The position numbers and the translations under genes were made by a program. Below, in pieces: positions 36,771 through 45,928 of a DNA stretch of 64,000 bases (position 1 is the stretch's first letter; every line of letters starts with the position of its first letter). Below the pieces are notes generated by a model. It was not told where the DNA came from and did no database searches. It was given only the letters and a program-made list of their open reading frames with translations. This DNA is from Nitrobacter sp. Nb-311A (GTDB lineage Bacteria; Pseudomonadota; Alphaproteobacteria; Rhizobiales; Xanthobacteraceae): contig NZ_CH672418.1 of the NCBI RefSeq assembly GCF_000152905.1, positions 32,676 through 96,675 of the forward strand. The letters run 5' to 3'.

Positions 36771-37588
36771 TGGCAACGTCCGCGCTCGCCAGGCTGTCGC
36801 CTTTCAACATTACCTCGCTCGCGCTCGGGTTGGCGTTTCTGTACCTGCCTATCGTCATTCTCGTGATCTATTCGTTCAATGCGTCGCGGCTGGTGACGGT
36901 CTGGGGCGGATGGTCGGTGCGCTGGTATGTTGAGTTTTTCAACGATGGGGCAATGTTGTCAGCGCTTGCGATGAGCCTGCGCGTTGCCGCGGTGTCGGCC
37001 ACGGCCGCGACGGTTTTCGGAACACTGGCTGCCGTGGCCCTGACGCGTGCCGGCGCCTTCCATGGACGCACGCTGTTTTCGGGAATGCTGTACGCCCCGC
37101 TGGTGATGCCCGAGGTGATCACGGGACTGTCCTTGCTGTTGCTGTTCGTTGCTGTCGATGCGCAGCGCGGTTTCTGGACGGTCACGATTGCTCATACCAC
37201 GCTGACCATGTGCTTCGTCGCCGTGGTGGTGCAGTCGCGACTCGGATCGCTCGATCGAAGCCTGGAGGAGGCTGCGATGGACCTCGGCTGCGACCCCTTT
37301 CGGGCGTTCGTCAAAGTGACGTTGCCGCTGATCCTTCCGTCGGTCGTCGCGGGCTGGATGCTTGCGTTTACGCTGTCGATGGACGACGTGGTGATTGCGA
37401 GCTTCACCACCGGCCCCGGCTCCACGACGCTCCCGATCCGGATTTATTCGGAGGTGCGCCTCGGCGTGAAGCCTGAGATCAATGCGATCTGCACACTCAT
37501 CGTCGGATCGATCGCGGTCATCATCGTGGCGGCGTCGCTGGCTTCAAAGCTCTCGAGCCGGCAGGGTGAAAGCGCCGCACCGCTGTAG
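36767..37588 (+). CDS. potC: ABC importer permease, PotC type
   Basis: 273 residues starting at ATGATG across the potB stop (36767 or 36770). Six helices, with the PotC-like FLYLPIVILVIYSFNASRLV opening and the EAA loop SLEEAAMDLGCDPFRAFVKV. It ends the importer operon. No periplasmic binding-protein gene (potD or potF type) lies before or after it in the window, so the specificity component must be encoded elsewhere. Confidence 0.9.
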   Translation: MMATSALARLSPFNITSLALGLAFLYLPIVILVIYSFNASRLVTVWGGWSVRWYVEFFNDGAMLSALAMSLRVAAVSATAATVFGTLAAVALTRAGAFHGRTLFSGMLYAPLVMPEVITGLSLLLLFVAVDAQRGFWTVTIAHTTLTMCFVAVVVQSRLGSLDRSLEEAAMDLGCDPFRAFVKVTLPLILPSVVAGWMLAFTLSMDDVVIASFTTGPGSTTLPIRIYSEVRLGVKPEINAICTLIVGSIAVIIVAASLASKLSSRQGESAAPL

Positions 37589-37622
37589 ATGTCAGTTTGA
37601 GGAAAAGAGCTTGCGGGGAACG

Positions 37623-39578
37623 TCAGTTTGCGCGCGATGTTCCGGCTCCGGTCGGGGAATCCGGAACGGCTGCCGCGGGGACCGCCTTCTGATCCGTCAG
37701 ATGCTCGATCACCGAGCGGACCGCGTCGCGGGTCTTGCGGTCCCTGACCGCGTCGAGCAGCGGCGCCGACGCCTTGGATCGCCGTATCAGGCTTTCCGGA
37801 TCGGGAAAGACCAGCGGATCATCCCATGGTCCCTGAACCACGAACGGCAGTTCGAAACTGTCGGCGCCCGCTGATGACGTCAGGCTCGCGATGCCCTTGA
37901 GATCGTAGTCTCGCGCGGGCACCGAGGCGGTGCCAGTTAGGATGAGACGCGCCTTCGGCCCCTCGACGCGCACGTCGGTCGCGACCGCGACACCGTCGTT
38001 GAAATTGAGGGCGATACTGAGGTTGTCGAACGGCGTCTTTCCGCTGCGGAAATTTCCGCCGCCGGAAAGCGGCCGCCGCTCCAGCCGCTTCAGCAGGTGC
38101 TCGACATTGAATCCGCTGATGGCGCCGTCATGACCGGTTAAAGTCGCTGTTCCGTCGAGCGATTGCGCCAGCCCATACGGACTCGATCCGTTGGCCTCTA
38201 GCGAAACATTCAGGTTTCCCCGCCCGGAGAGCCGGCCGGTGCCGAACAGATCGCTGACGCAGGCTTGCAGATCGACATCGATAAGCTGAAACTGCGCCTT
38301 CACATCGGCGGCCGCCTCGGCATGCGAGATGCCGAATGATCCCTTCGCGATACCGTCATAGATTTGCGCCTCGCCGATGCTGAGCGCCAGCGATCCGTTG
38401 CGGAGATTGGCGCCAAGCGCGGTTTTGCCGAGCCTGGTGGAGCCGACGATGACTTTCGCCGCCGAAAGCCGCATATCGAGGTCAGTCGCCGACAGCGCTT
38501 GCAGATCGAACATCTGCCGGTTCCAGTCGCGGGCTCCTCCGGCGAGCAGCCGGATCGTTTTGACATAGGGCGTGAAATCCAGCGTTCCGGCAGCCAGCGT
38601 GGCCTGCAGGGTCTGCCGTCCGTTGTTGGCGTAGGTCATCACGCCTTCGGCGACATTGCCGTCGATCTCGAGGTTGACGTTCGTAAGCGCAAGCGACGAG
38701 CCGATCAAGCTGGCGCGCGCCTTCAGAGCGAAGCGATCGAACCCGCTGCTGCCGGGAGGAGGCCGTCCGATCCAGCGCAACGCCTCGCGCAAGGAAGCGC
38801 TATCGGCGGAGAGCGTACCTTCCATCATGAGGCTGATCGGATTGGCGACCGTGCCTTCAAACGCGAATTTCAGCCGGGGGCTGGTGACCTTGATCTTCAG
38901 GCCGGATCGTTCGCCAGATAGCGCTGCGAGAAAATCACTGAGGCCGATGCTGCCGTCGACGCGTTCGCCGCGCCAGTCGAACTGTCCAGTCGCTGCGAAT
39001 GAGCGGGAAATCGACGGCCACGCCAGTGACAGGTCGATACCGCCGAGGTTTTCGGAAATCTCACCGGCGGCATCCTCATAGCTGAGTTCGCCATTCTGGA
39101 TCTGGATTTCCGAGAACGAGACCGGGCTGTCGGCGCCCGGCTTCATGTTTCGGGCAATCGTTTCCACAAAGGGAGTCCAGTTGCTGCGGCCGTCGGCAGC
39201 GCGCTTAACGCGGATGTAAGGGTGCAGCAACATGACGTCGGCGATCTGGAAATGCTGCATGAGCAGCGGAAGCAGGCGCAGATTGGCGGTCAGCACCTCG
39301 ACGCTGAGCGCCGGAGCATCGGCGTCGCTGCCCTTGATGCGGACATCATGGAAGGAAACATAGCTGGCGGGAAAAACCGAGACGTCGATGCGGCCATTTG
39401 CGATGAAGTCGAGCCCCGTCACCGTGCGGATCTGACTTTCGACGGCGTCTCGCAAGGCGTCGTGGTCGAGCAGCCGCGACATGGAGATCAGCGCCGTCAG
39501 GCCGATCACCGCAACTCCCAGAATGGCCGCGACCGATATTCCCAGGCGCTTCATTCCTTGGGCCATCGTCAATGACAT
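37623..39578 (-). CDS. AsmA-family protein
   Basis: 651 residues. An N-terminal membrane anchor (ISVAAILGVAVIGLTALI) is followed by a long beta-rich periplasmic part. The AsmA N-terminal domain is recognisable in LRDAVESQIRTVTGLDFIAN and GRIDVSVFPASYVSFHDVRI. The C-terminal AsmA_2 part includes GRGNLNVSLEANGSSPYGLA. Members form bridge-like structures that move or organise phospholipids between the membranes. Several in-frame ATGs occur within the first nine codons, so the exact start is open. It is convergent with potC. Confidence 0.88.
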   Translation of the reverse strand: MSLTMAQGMKRLGISVAAILGVAVIGLTALISMSRLLDHDALRDAVESQIRTVTGLDFIANGRIDVSVFPASYVSFHDVRIKGSDADAPALSVEVLTANLRLLPLLMQHFQIADVMLLHPYIRVKRAADGRSNWTPFVETIARNMKPGADSPVSFSEIQIQNGELSYEDAAGEISENLGGIDLSLAWPSISRSFAATGQFDWRGERVDGSIGLSDFLAALSGERSGLKIKVTSPRLKFAFEGTVANPISLMMEGTLSADSASLREALRWIGRPPPGSSGFDRFALKARASLIGSSLALTNVNLEIDGNVAEGVMTYANNGRQTLQATLAAGTLDFTPYVKTIRLLAGGARDWNRQMFDLQALSATDLDMRLSAAKVIVGSTRLGKTALGANLRNGSLALSIGEAQIYDGIAKGSFGISHAEAAADVKAQFQLIDVDLQACVSDLFGTGRLSGRGNLNVSLEANGSSPYGLAQSLDGTATLTGHDGAISGFNVEHLLKRLERRPLSGGGNFRSGKTPFDNLSIALNFNDGVAVATDVRVEGPKARLILTGTASVPARDYDLKGIASLTSSAGADSFELPFVVQGPWDDPLVFPDPESLIRRSKASAPLLDAVRDRKTRDAVRSVIEHLTDQKAVPAAAVPDSPTGAGTSRAN

Positions 39579-39864
39579 GTCCGGAGTTGGTTGACGGTCG
39601 CAAGACCGGTCCGACGCCGTCCTGCAGCGCCCGCAATTTGATTGGTTTTCTTGACGCTTTCAAGGCCACCAATAGTTCGATTTTGACATTTATACATACG
39701 TTCGCCTGCCGGGATTTGCTGCAATGTGGGCATACGGATGTCGAATTCGTTCCCCCAGGACGGTTCTGCCTCCAATTGACGCCCCAGTAGGATTTTGCCT
39801 AATACTCCTCTCTAATCCTGCCCCGCGCCGGTAATGGCGCCTTCCTCCTTGCAGGTCGCAGCTC

Positions 39865-40575
39865 ATGAACAAAGTCTACCCTGACGCCAAATCGGCCCTC
39901 GATGGCCTCCTTAGAGACGGCATGATGATCATGTCCGGCGGATTCGGTTTGTGCGGCATCCCGGAAACGCTGTCCGATGCCATTCGTGACTCAGGAGTCA
40001 AGGAACTCACCTTCGTGTCGAACAACGCCGGCGTCGATGGTATCGGACTGAGCCGTTTGCTCGAAACCCGGCAAATCAGGAAGATGATTTCGTCCTACGT
40101 CGGCGAGAACAAGCTTTTCGCCCAGCAGTATCTCGCAGGCGATCTGGAACTTGAATTCAATCCGCAGGGGACGCTGGCTGAGCGCATTCGCGCGGGTGGC
40201 GCCGGCATTCCGGCATTCTACACAAGAACCGGCGTCGGCACTCTCATTGCCGAGGGCAAGGAGGTGAAGGAATTTGACGGCGAGAAATATCTCATGGAGC
40301 GAGGGCTGTTCGCCGATCTTGCCATCGTCCACGCTTGGAAGGGCGACACTGCCGGCAATCTGGTCTATCGCAAGACGGCGCGGAACTTCAACCCGATGAT
40401 GGCGACCGCCGCGAAGGTGACCGTCGCCGAAGTCGAACATCTGGTGCCCGCAGGCGAGATCGATCCCGATCACATCCATACTCCCGGCATCTTCGTCAAG
40501 CGCATCGTCGAGGTCGGCGGCGCCAGGAAGCACATCGAATTCCGCAATACCCGTCCACGCCCGGCGGCGGCATGA
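39865..40575 (+). CDS. scoA: 3-oxoacid CoA-transferase subunit A
   Basis: 236 residues. It begins MNKVYPDAKSALDGLLRDGM with the CoA-binding loop SGGFGLCGIPETL. ELTFVSNNAGVDGIGLSRLL and GNLVYRKTARNFNPMMATAA are family blocks. It transfers CoA from succinyl-CoA to acetoacetate so that ketone or poly-3-hydroxybutyrate carbon can enter the TCA cycle. It pairs with subunit B 56 bases downstream. The two phasin genes 4 kb away suit a PHB-using cell. Confidence 0.95.
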   Translation: MNKVYPDAKSALDGLLRDGMMIMSGGFGLCGIPETLSDAIRDSGVKELTFVSNNAGVDGIGLSRLLETRQIRKMISSYVGENKLFAQQYLAGDLELEFNPQGTLAERIRAGGAGIPAFYTRTGVGTLIAEGKEVKEFDGEKYLMERGLFADLAIVHAWKGDTAGNLVYRKTARNFNPMMATAAKVTVAEVEHLVPAGEIDPDHIHTPGIFVKRIVEVGGARKHIEFRNTRPRPAAA

Positions 40576-40631
40576 TCCCCGGGAAGCACGCTAAGCTCCT
40601 TGCAATGATGACAAGGTGACAGGAGAGCCCC

Positions 40632-41282
40632 ATGGCCTGGACCCGCGAGCAGATGGCGGCGCGCGCCGCCAAGGAATTGCGCGATGGCTATTACGTCAAT
40701 CTCGGAATCGGCATTCCGACGCTGGTGTCGAACTTCATTCCCGACAATATCGACGTTCAGCTCCAGAGCGAGAACGGCATGCTTGGTATGGGGCCGTTTC
40801 CATATGAAGGCGAGGAGGATCCCGATCTTATCAACGCGGGCAAGCAGACCGTCACGGAATTGCCGACCACCAGCTACTTCTCTTCAGCCGACTCGTTCGG
40901 CATGGTGCGCGGCGGCCATATCGATCTCTCGATCCTCGGCGCGATGCAGGTGGCGCAGAACGGCGATCTCGCCAACTGGATGATCCCCGGCAAGATGGTC
41001 AAGGGCATGGGCGGCGCGATGGATCTCGTTGCCGGTGTCAAGCGCGTCGTCGTCGTGATGGAGCATTCCGCCAAGGATGGTCCCAAGCTGCTCAAGCGGT
41101 GTACGCTGCCGCTGACCGGCGAAAGGGTTGTCGATATGGTCGTTACCGATCTTGCGGTGTTCACCATCGACAAGCATGGCGAGGATGGCATGACGCTGAT
41201 CGAACTCGCCGACAGCGTCACGCTGGATGAGGTCAGGGCCAAGACCGAAGCTGAATATCGCGTCGCGCTGAAGAGCGCTTGA
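40632..41282 (+). CDS. scoB: 3-oxoacid CoA-transferase subunit B
   Basis: 216 residues with AGGAG seven bases upstream. The catalytic glutamate that forms the enzyme-CoA thioester is in [11 protein letters not shown] (about residue 49). [13 protein letters not shown] and [14 protein letters not shown] are conserved. It forms the active heteromer with subunit A. Confidence 0.95.
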   Translation: MAWTREQMAARAAKELRDGYYVNLGIGIPTLVSNFIPDNIDVQLQSENGMLGMGPFPYEGEEDPDLINAGKQTVTELPTTSYFSSADSFGMVRGGHIDLSILGAMQVAQNGDLANWMIPGKMVKGMGGAMDLVAGVKRVVVVMEHSAKDGPKLLKRCTLPLTGERVVDMVVTDLAVFTIDKHGEDGMTLIELADSVTLDEVRAKTEAEYRVALKSA

Positions 41283-41343
41283 GGACGGGGACGCGACAGC
41301 GGCGCTACAAGGGATTTGCGAGAAAACGCATCCAACTTGGAGT

Positions 41344-44310
41344 TCAGCTCCGGGCCGGCGCGTCCGTTTGTGCGAAAACCACCTCGATCAGGGTGCCGGA
41401 GTGTGGTCCGGTTTTGATATGGAACTGAGCGCGATTGGCCTCCACCAACGCCTTGGTGAGCGACAGGCTGACGCCCGCGCTCTTCGAAGCCTGGTCACTC
41501 GGCGCGGGCGTGCGGAACGGCTCCGTCGCCGCGGCCAGCTCGTTTTCGCTGAGGCCCTGTCCGGTGTCTCGGACGCGCAATGCCACGTCGCCGAAATCAG
41601 TGATTGCTGTCGAGACGATGACCTGTCCGCCGGCGTTGGCCAGGTGGATCGAATTTCCGATCAGGTTAAGCGTGATCTGACGCAGCGCCTGTGCGTCGGC
41701 GACGACCGGCGGCAGCGTGTGCGCGAGCGAGGTCCGTATGATGATGCGCTCGCGATTGGCCTGCGGCTGCATCACCGCGACGCATTGCTCGACGATCTCG
41801 TTGAGATTCTGATTCACGAAGGCGAGATCGAGTTTGCCGGTTTCGATCCGCGACAGGTCGAGCAGGTCGTCGATGAAGGCGATGATGCGTTCGCCCGAGG
41901 CGCGAATGTCCTTCATGTACTCGACATAACGCTCATTTCCGAGTGAGCCGAATTTTTCATCGATCATCACCTCGGCGAACCCGATGATGGAATTCAGTGG
42001 CGCCCGGATTTCGTGGCTGATCCGCGCCAGCACGTCGGCCTTGGCGTTCGCCGCGCGCTCGGCCTGACGTCGCGCCTGTGAAAGCTCGGTCTCGGCTTTC
42101 TTCGACTGCGAGAGGTCGCGGAACACGGCGAAAAAGTTGGGGCCCTCAGCTTGGGTCCGGCCCATTATCATCGATAACGGGATCAGGCCATCCTCGCGCG
42201 CGCGGCCTAACACCTCGCGGCCATGATCGAGCAGGCTTGCGTCGTCGTCGTGCATGAGGCTCTTGAGGTAATCCCGAACCGCGCCCTGGCTTTCGGGCGC
42301 AAAGAGATCGACAAGATTGTGCTGCGTGAGATTGTCGCCGGAATGCCCGAACAGCGTTTCAGCGCTGCGGTTGCAAGCGGTGATGCGTCCGCCGTCGTCG
42401 AACATCAGGATGCCTTCGGCCGCGATGTCGACGATGGTGGCAAGCTCCTCGGCGTTCGCATGTCCGATACGAGAGGGCGCTGATGTGCCGCCGCATATCA
42501 AGGCGTTCGCGGGCTCGCCATCCCAGGAGACCTCGAAAAGCCGGGCTGTGATCGGCTGTTGCGGCGCGCCCGACGGCGGCGTTGCCGAGACCGTGACGTG
42601 AGAGCCTGTGGGCGGCGTGTTGACGGCGTCGGGCATGTCGGCCTGCACCAGCAGGGCATCGAGCCCGCCCGCCTCTTGCAGCGCCTGAAAACTGCCGTAG
42701 CCGACCTGCGCGAGAAACGCCGGGTTCGCGTATAGCACGCGGCCGGCTCGGTAGATCATCACGCCGCTTGGAAGCAGGTCGCAGATCAGGTTGTCGCTCG
42801 CGAGGGTGGCTTGCGGTGTGGGTTCGGTCGCTGATTGCTCTCGGCTGGCGTCGGGCGGCTCGGACACACCCGGCTGCTCGGCGTCCGTTCCAGGCGCGGC
42901 GGCATCGTCGGCCTCGCCCTCCAGTCGGGCTGAGAGCTGGCGCGCCAGTTCGTTGAAGGCGTTGTTTTCGACAGGCGTGAGGGGGGGCGGGTTCAAGTCG
43001 ACCGGAGGCCTGAACGGCAGGACATTCTTGGGCGTTTCCACGGTGGTGTCCGGTTCTGCTGGTTGCTGAAGGGGTTCGGAGGGGCGGGCGTCGGCGGAAG
43101 TCGCCGGGTTTGCCGGCGCCGGATGGGAGGTTTCGCTGAACAGAAAATCGTTGCGCCGGTTTGCCGCGAGCCGAGCCAAGCCTTCACGATCGCGGCAGAC
43201 GCCGAAGCCACGATAGCCGACGAAATTGCGCGCGCGGTCGTAGACCGGAAGCCCCGACAGTTCGACACGCAGGCCTGTGTCCGATCCATCCGCGGGCCAA
43301 AGCAACGAAATGCCGCTCCAGGTCTCACGGGTTTCAACCGCTTTTGCGACACGGCCTTCAGGATCGAATCCGAATATCTCCGTGATCTCGCTCCACAACC
43401 GGCCGAACACTGATGTTGTTCGCATTCCGATGATGCGGGTGAATTCGTCGGATCCGAACGAGAAGCGGCCTTCGGCATCCATCCGCCACATGAAGCGCAA
43501 GGGATGACGCCTCCGCAGCGGAGAATCACGCAATGGGCGATGGTCCGGCTCGGGCCGTGGCCCCACGGCTCGCATCGGTGAAACCGTCGCGCTGTTCGGC
43601 AATGGAAGCTCGGCCTCCGGTTCAGTCAACCCTGCTGGCGCGTGAGTCGAGAAACGACCCGGGACGTTCGGCTCCAGCAGGGCGACAAGCCCGATATCGC
43701 CGTCGCTTCCGACACGTTGCAGCACTAACCGCCACACTCCGGTCGAGGTCTCGGCGCGCCCCTCGCGTAGCGCGTTATCGCGCAAGCTGTCCAGCCCGGC
43801 CTCGGGGAGACTGCGGAAGCCGAATAGTGGCCGTGCCGCGTCGCTGGCGGCGAGGAACAGGCCGTCGCGCGAGAATGCCGCCACAGGCCGATCGACGCCG
43901 TCCACGAGCCGCTGCAATCGCTCGACCAGCGGCATGCCGCGACCGGCCGGCTCTACGGCCCGGACCAGAATGGCGCTGCCGATCCCCGGAAAATCGAGCC
44001 GCGAGCAGGCGCAGGTGAGAAGGTTTCCCAGCCCGGCATAGCCCCGCATTCGTTCGAGCCGCTCGGCGCCTGTGGGCGACAGCCGGCTTGCGAGCTGCGC
44101 GACCTGCCATCGGCGAGGATCGCCGGGCTCGAAGTTTCGCGAAGCAAGAGCGGAGGCGTTGATTGCTCCGACAATAGAGACTCCCACCGGGTTGGCCCAC
44201 AGGATGCGGGCGCCGTCCGGCGACCATAGCCATGCGGGCAGCGCGCCCGCTGCATGAGCGGCCAGCCGTGGGTCAATCATGCCCTGCAACTGGAAGTCGG
44301 CGCTAGTCAT
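41344..44310 (-). CDS. PAS-domain sensor histidine kinase, PdhS-like
   Basis: About 988 residues; the start is an ATG at 44310 or a GTG two codons earlier. No transmembrane helix is seen. PAS-like modules are spread over residues 30-780, with Pro/Ser linkers. The phosphoacceptor box RISHEIRAPLNSIIGFAEVM (about residue 770) and the following DEKFGSLGNERYVEYMKDI match the PleC/PdhS group that controls the DivK-CtrA cell-cycle pathway. The ATPase domain keeps RDTGQGLSENEL, but the N box reads LIGNSIHLAN and the glycine box SAGVSLSLTKALVEANRAQF, not GTGLGL. Catalytic strength is therefore uncertain. Confidence 0.85.
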   Translation of the reverse strand: MTSADFQLQGMIDPRLAAHAAGALPAWLWSPDGARILWANPVGVSIVGAINASALASRNFEPGDPRRWQVAQLASRLSPTGAERLERMRGYAGLGNLLTCACSRLDFPGIGSAILVRAVEPAGRGMPLVERLQRLVDGVDRPVAAFSRDGLFLAASDAARPLFGFRSLPEAGLDSLRDNALREGRAETSTGVWRLVLQRVGSDGDIGLVALLEPNVPGRFSTHAPAGLTEPEAELPLPNSATVSPMRAVGPRPEPDHRPLRDSPLRRRHPLRFMWRMDAEGRFSFGSDEFTRIIGMRTTSVFGRLWSEITEIFGFDPEGRVAKAVETRETWSGISLLWPADGSDTGLRVELSGLPVYDRARNFVGYRGFGVCRDREGLARLAANRRNDFLFSETSHPAPANPATSADARPSEPLQQPAEPDTTVETPKNVLPFRPPVDLNPPPLTPVENNAFNELARQLSARLEGEADDAAAPGTDAEQPGVSEPPDASREQSATEPTPQATLASDNLICDLLPSGVMIYRAGRVLYANPAFLAQVGYGSFQALQEAGGLDALLVQADMPDAVNTPPTGSHVTVSATPPSGAPQQPITARLFEVSWDGEPANALICGGTSAPSRIGHANAEELATIVDIAAEGILMFDDGGRITACNRSAETLFGHSGDNLTQHNLVDLFAPESQGAVRDYLKSLMHDDDASLLDHGREVLGRAREDGLIPLSMIMGRTQAEGPNFFAVFRDLSQSKKAETELSQARRQAERAANAKADVLARISHEIRAPLNSIIGFAEVMIDEKFGSLGNERYVEYMKDIRASGERIIAFIDDLLDLSRIETGKLDLAFVNQNLNEIVEQCVAVMQPQANRERIIIRTSLAHTLPPVVADAQALRQITLNLIGNSIHLANAGGQVIVSTAITDFGDVALRVRDTGQGLSENELAAATEPFRTPAPSDQASKSAGVSLSLTKALVEANRAQFHIKTGPHSGTLIEVVFAQTDAPARS

Positions 44311-44572
44311 GGGCACCGCGCGTGAAATGTCTCAGGTTTTGCCTTCCGCGGCTGCGTATGTCGGCTTTCATTGGCCGGAGTCCTAACAGACCGTCAGTAT
44401 CGCGTCCGGCCCGGCTCAGGTCCACGGCTCGCGCCCCACAATCCCCGCCAAAGCCGGGATAACCTTAATTCGGCTGTTGTCATGGACCTCCAGGGTCGGC
44501 GGCACGTTGAGTGGTGCAGGAGACCGGAGGACCGGAATCCAGGAAAAACAGCCACAAAGGGAGAGGGCGACC

Positions 44573-44953
44573 ATGAGTGAGCAGGGACGGCATTTTGAAG
44601 GTTCGAACGAGAAGCAGTCGATGGCAGAGGCGGGTTTCGAGCAGGCGCGCAGGGCGCTTGAAAGTTTTCTCGACGGCGCCCAGCAAACGGCCAATTCGAT
44701 CGATGGGCGCAACGAGGCGGTTCGCGATAGCGTTCGGGATATCAGCAGCAAGGCAATCTCCTTTGCCCAGCAGAATATGACCGCGTCACTGGACTATGCT
44801 GAGAAACTCCTCCGCGCGAGGGACCTATCGGAGGTGATGCGGCTGAATACCGAGTATGTGCGGGATCAAATGAAGGCCCTGACCGAGCAGGCCAGCGAAA
44901 TAGGGCAGAGGATGGGCCAGGCCGCCCTGGGAGCCGGGAAGCCTCAAGCTTAA
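44573..44953 (+). CDS. Phasin-family protein
   Basis: 126 residues from the ATG at 44573 (GGGAGAGG upstream). Helical throughout, with the phasin core AFEQARRALESFL-like GFEQARRALESFLDGAQQTA, RDISSKAISFAQQNMTASLD and LSEVMRLNTEYVRDQMKALT. Phasins coat poly-3-hydroxybutyrate granules and control their size. It is followed 200 bases later by a second phasin with a different sequence and its own upstream motif pair. Confidence 0.85.
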   Translation: MSEQGRHFEGSNEKQSMAEAGFEQARRALESFLDGAQQTANSIDGRNEAVRDSVRDISSKAISFAQQNMTASLDYAEKLLRARDLSEVMRLNTEYVRDQMKALTEQASEIGQRMGQAALGAGKPQA

Positions 44954-45006
44954 GAGCGTCCAAGACCGCAAAATCCCGACGTAGGATTTTTGCCGGGCGG
45001 GTATGT

Positions 45007-45035
45007 TTTGCGTCGCAATATATTATTGCGTCGCA
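45007..45035 (+). promoter_or_regulatory. Paired TGCGTCGCA motifs before phasin, candidate PhaR site
   Basis: TTGCGTCGCA occurs at 45008-45017 and again at 45026-45035, 18 bases apart start to start, with an ATATATTAT spacer. Each copy has the form TGC-N3-GCA. PhaR repressors of PHB granule genes bind TGC/GCA-type dyads, so this may be the operator of the phasin gene starting at 45153. The assignment is inference. Confidence 0.45.
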
Positions 45036-45152
45036 CAAAGATGTCATGGTAAGCAGGTGCTTGGCCTCGTCACTTCGCAATCAAGCCGAGATGCAGGGCG
45101 ATCGTTGTTTGCAAGGCCACACTGTGTTCACAGCTGCAAAAGGATTACTGAC

Positions 45153-45566
45153 ATGGCTAATCCAACCGATGCTTTTGAAGTTCCCGAGGAGGTGCGTGCA
45201 TTCGCCGAGAAGGGTGTCCTGCAGGCGCGCGATAACTACGCGAAGTTCAAGGAAGCCGCGCAGGACGGCAACGGCGCTATCGAGGCCGTTTTTAACGCTG
45301 CAACGAAAGGCGCTCATGCCTATTCCACCAAACTGCTCGATTTCGGTCAGGCCAACACCAACGCCGGCTTCGATTTCTTGCAGGCACTGGTCGGCGCCAA
45401 GTCGTTGTCTGACGCGACCGAATTATGGAGCGCCCATGCCCGCAATCAATTCGGAACATTTGCAGCCCAGGCCAAGGAATTGACTGAACTGACTCAGAAA
45501 ATCGCGGTTGAAACGGCCCAGCCGATCAGGACTGGCGCGTCGAAACTGTTTCAGCCGGTTGCGTGA
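45153..45566 (+). CDS. Phasin (PHB granule-associated protein)
   Basis: 137 residues from MANPTDAFEVPEEVRAFAEK. Phasin_2 family features are GVLQARDNYAKFKEAAQDG, TKGAHAYSTKLLDFGQANTN, FDFLQALVGAKSLSDATELW and a final ETAQPIRTGASKLF. It is the canonical 14-15 kDa rhizobial phasin. A strong terminator follows 20 bases after the stop. Together with scoAB and a second phasin it indicates PHB storage and use. Confidence 0.93.
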   Translation: MANPTDAFEVPEEVRAFAEKGVLQARDNYAKFKEAAQDGNGAIEAVFNAATKGAHAYSTKLLDFGQANTNAGFDFLQALVGAKSLSDATELWSAHARNQFGTFAAQAKELTELTQKIAVETAQPIRTGASKLFQPVA

Positions 45567-45586
45567 TCCAACGGCCGTCCGCTGCC

Positions 45587-45618
45587 AACCCGGGCTTCTC
45601 GGCCCGGGTTTACTATTT
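45587..45618 (+). terminator. Rho-independent terminator after phasin
   Basis: AACCCGGGC-TTCTCG-GCCCGGGTT stem-loop (45587-45610) followed by TACTATTT. The stem ends in AA/TT pairs and the tail is moderately U-rich. Confidence 0.75.
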
Positions 45619-45845
45619 CAGTGTCGCCTCCCTGCCGATCCAAACCGGCTGGACCAGCCACGCCTGATCGCTGCGGGACTCAAGCTCGCGATAAGATTCA
45701 GGTATAAAAGGGCGGGGTTCCTTCGCTAAATAAAATTGGCTAAGCGGCACCGCGATAACGGATCGTTGTGGCCTTGCCAAAGCGGAGTGTTGCACCTAGT
45801 TTCCGCCCCGTTCGCACTGTTTTTTTTGGGGTGCGCGAGCAGGAT

Positions 45846-45922
45846 GCAGTTGTAGCTCAGTTGGTTAGAGCGCCTGTCTGTGGAACAGGAGGTCGGTGGT
45901 TCGAGCCCACCCAACTGTACCA
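45846..45922 (+). tRNA. tRNA-His (GTG)
   Basis: A full cloverleaf: acceptor GCAGTTG / CAACTGT, D arm GCTC-AGTTGGTTA-GAGC, anticodon arm CCTGT-CTGTGGA-ACAGG with anticodon GTG, variable AGGTC, T arm GGTGG-TTCGAGC-CCACC, and encoded CCA at 45920-45922. The base before position 1 is T, so no G-1 is encoded. The discriminator is A73 and the first pair is G1:U72. This is the alphaproteobacterial tRNA-His type read by a divergent histidyl-tRNA synthetase. Confidence 0.96.
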
Positions 45923-45928
45923 ACGAAA

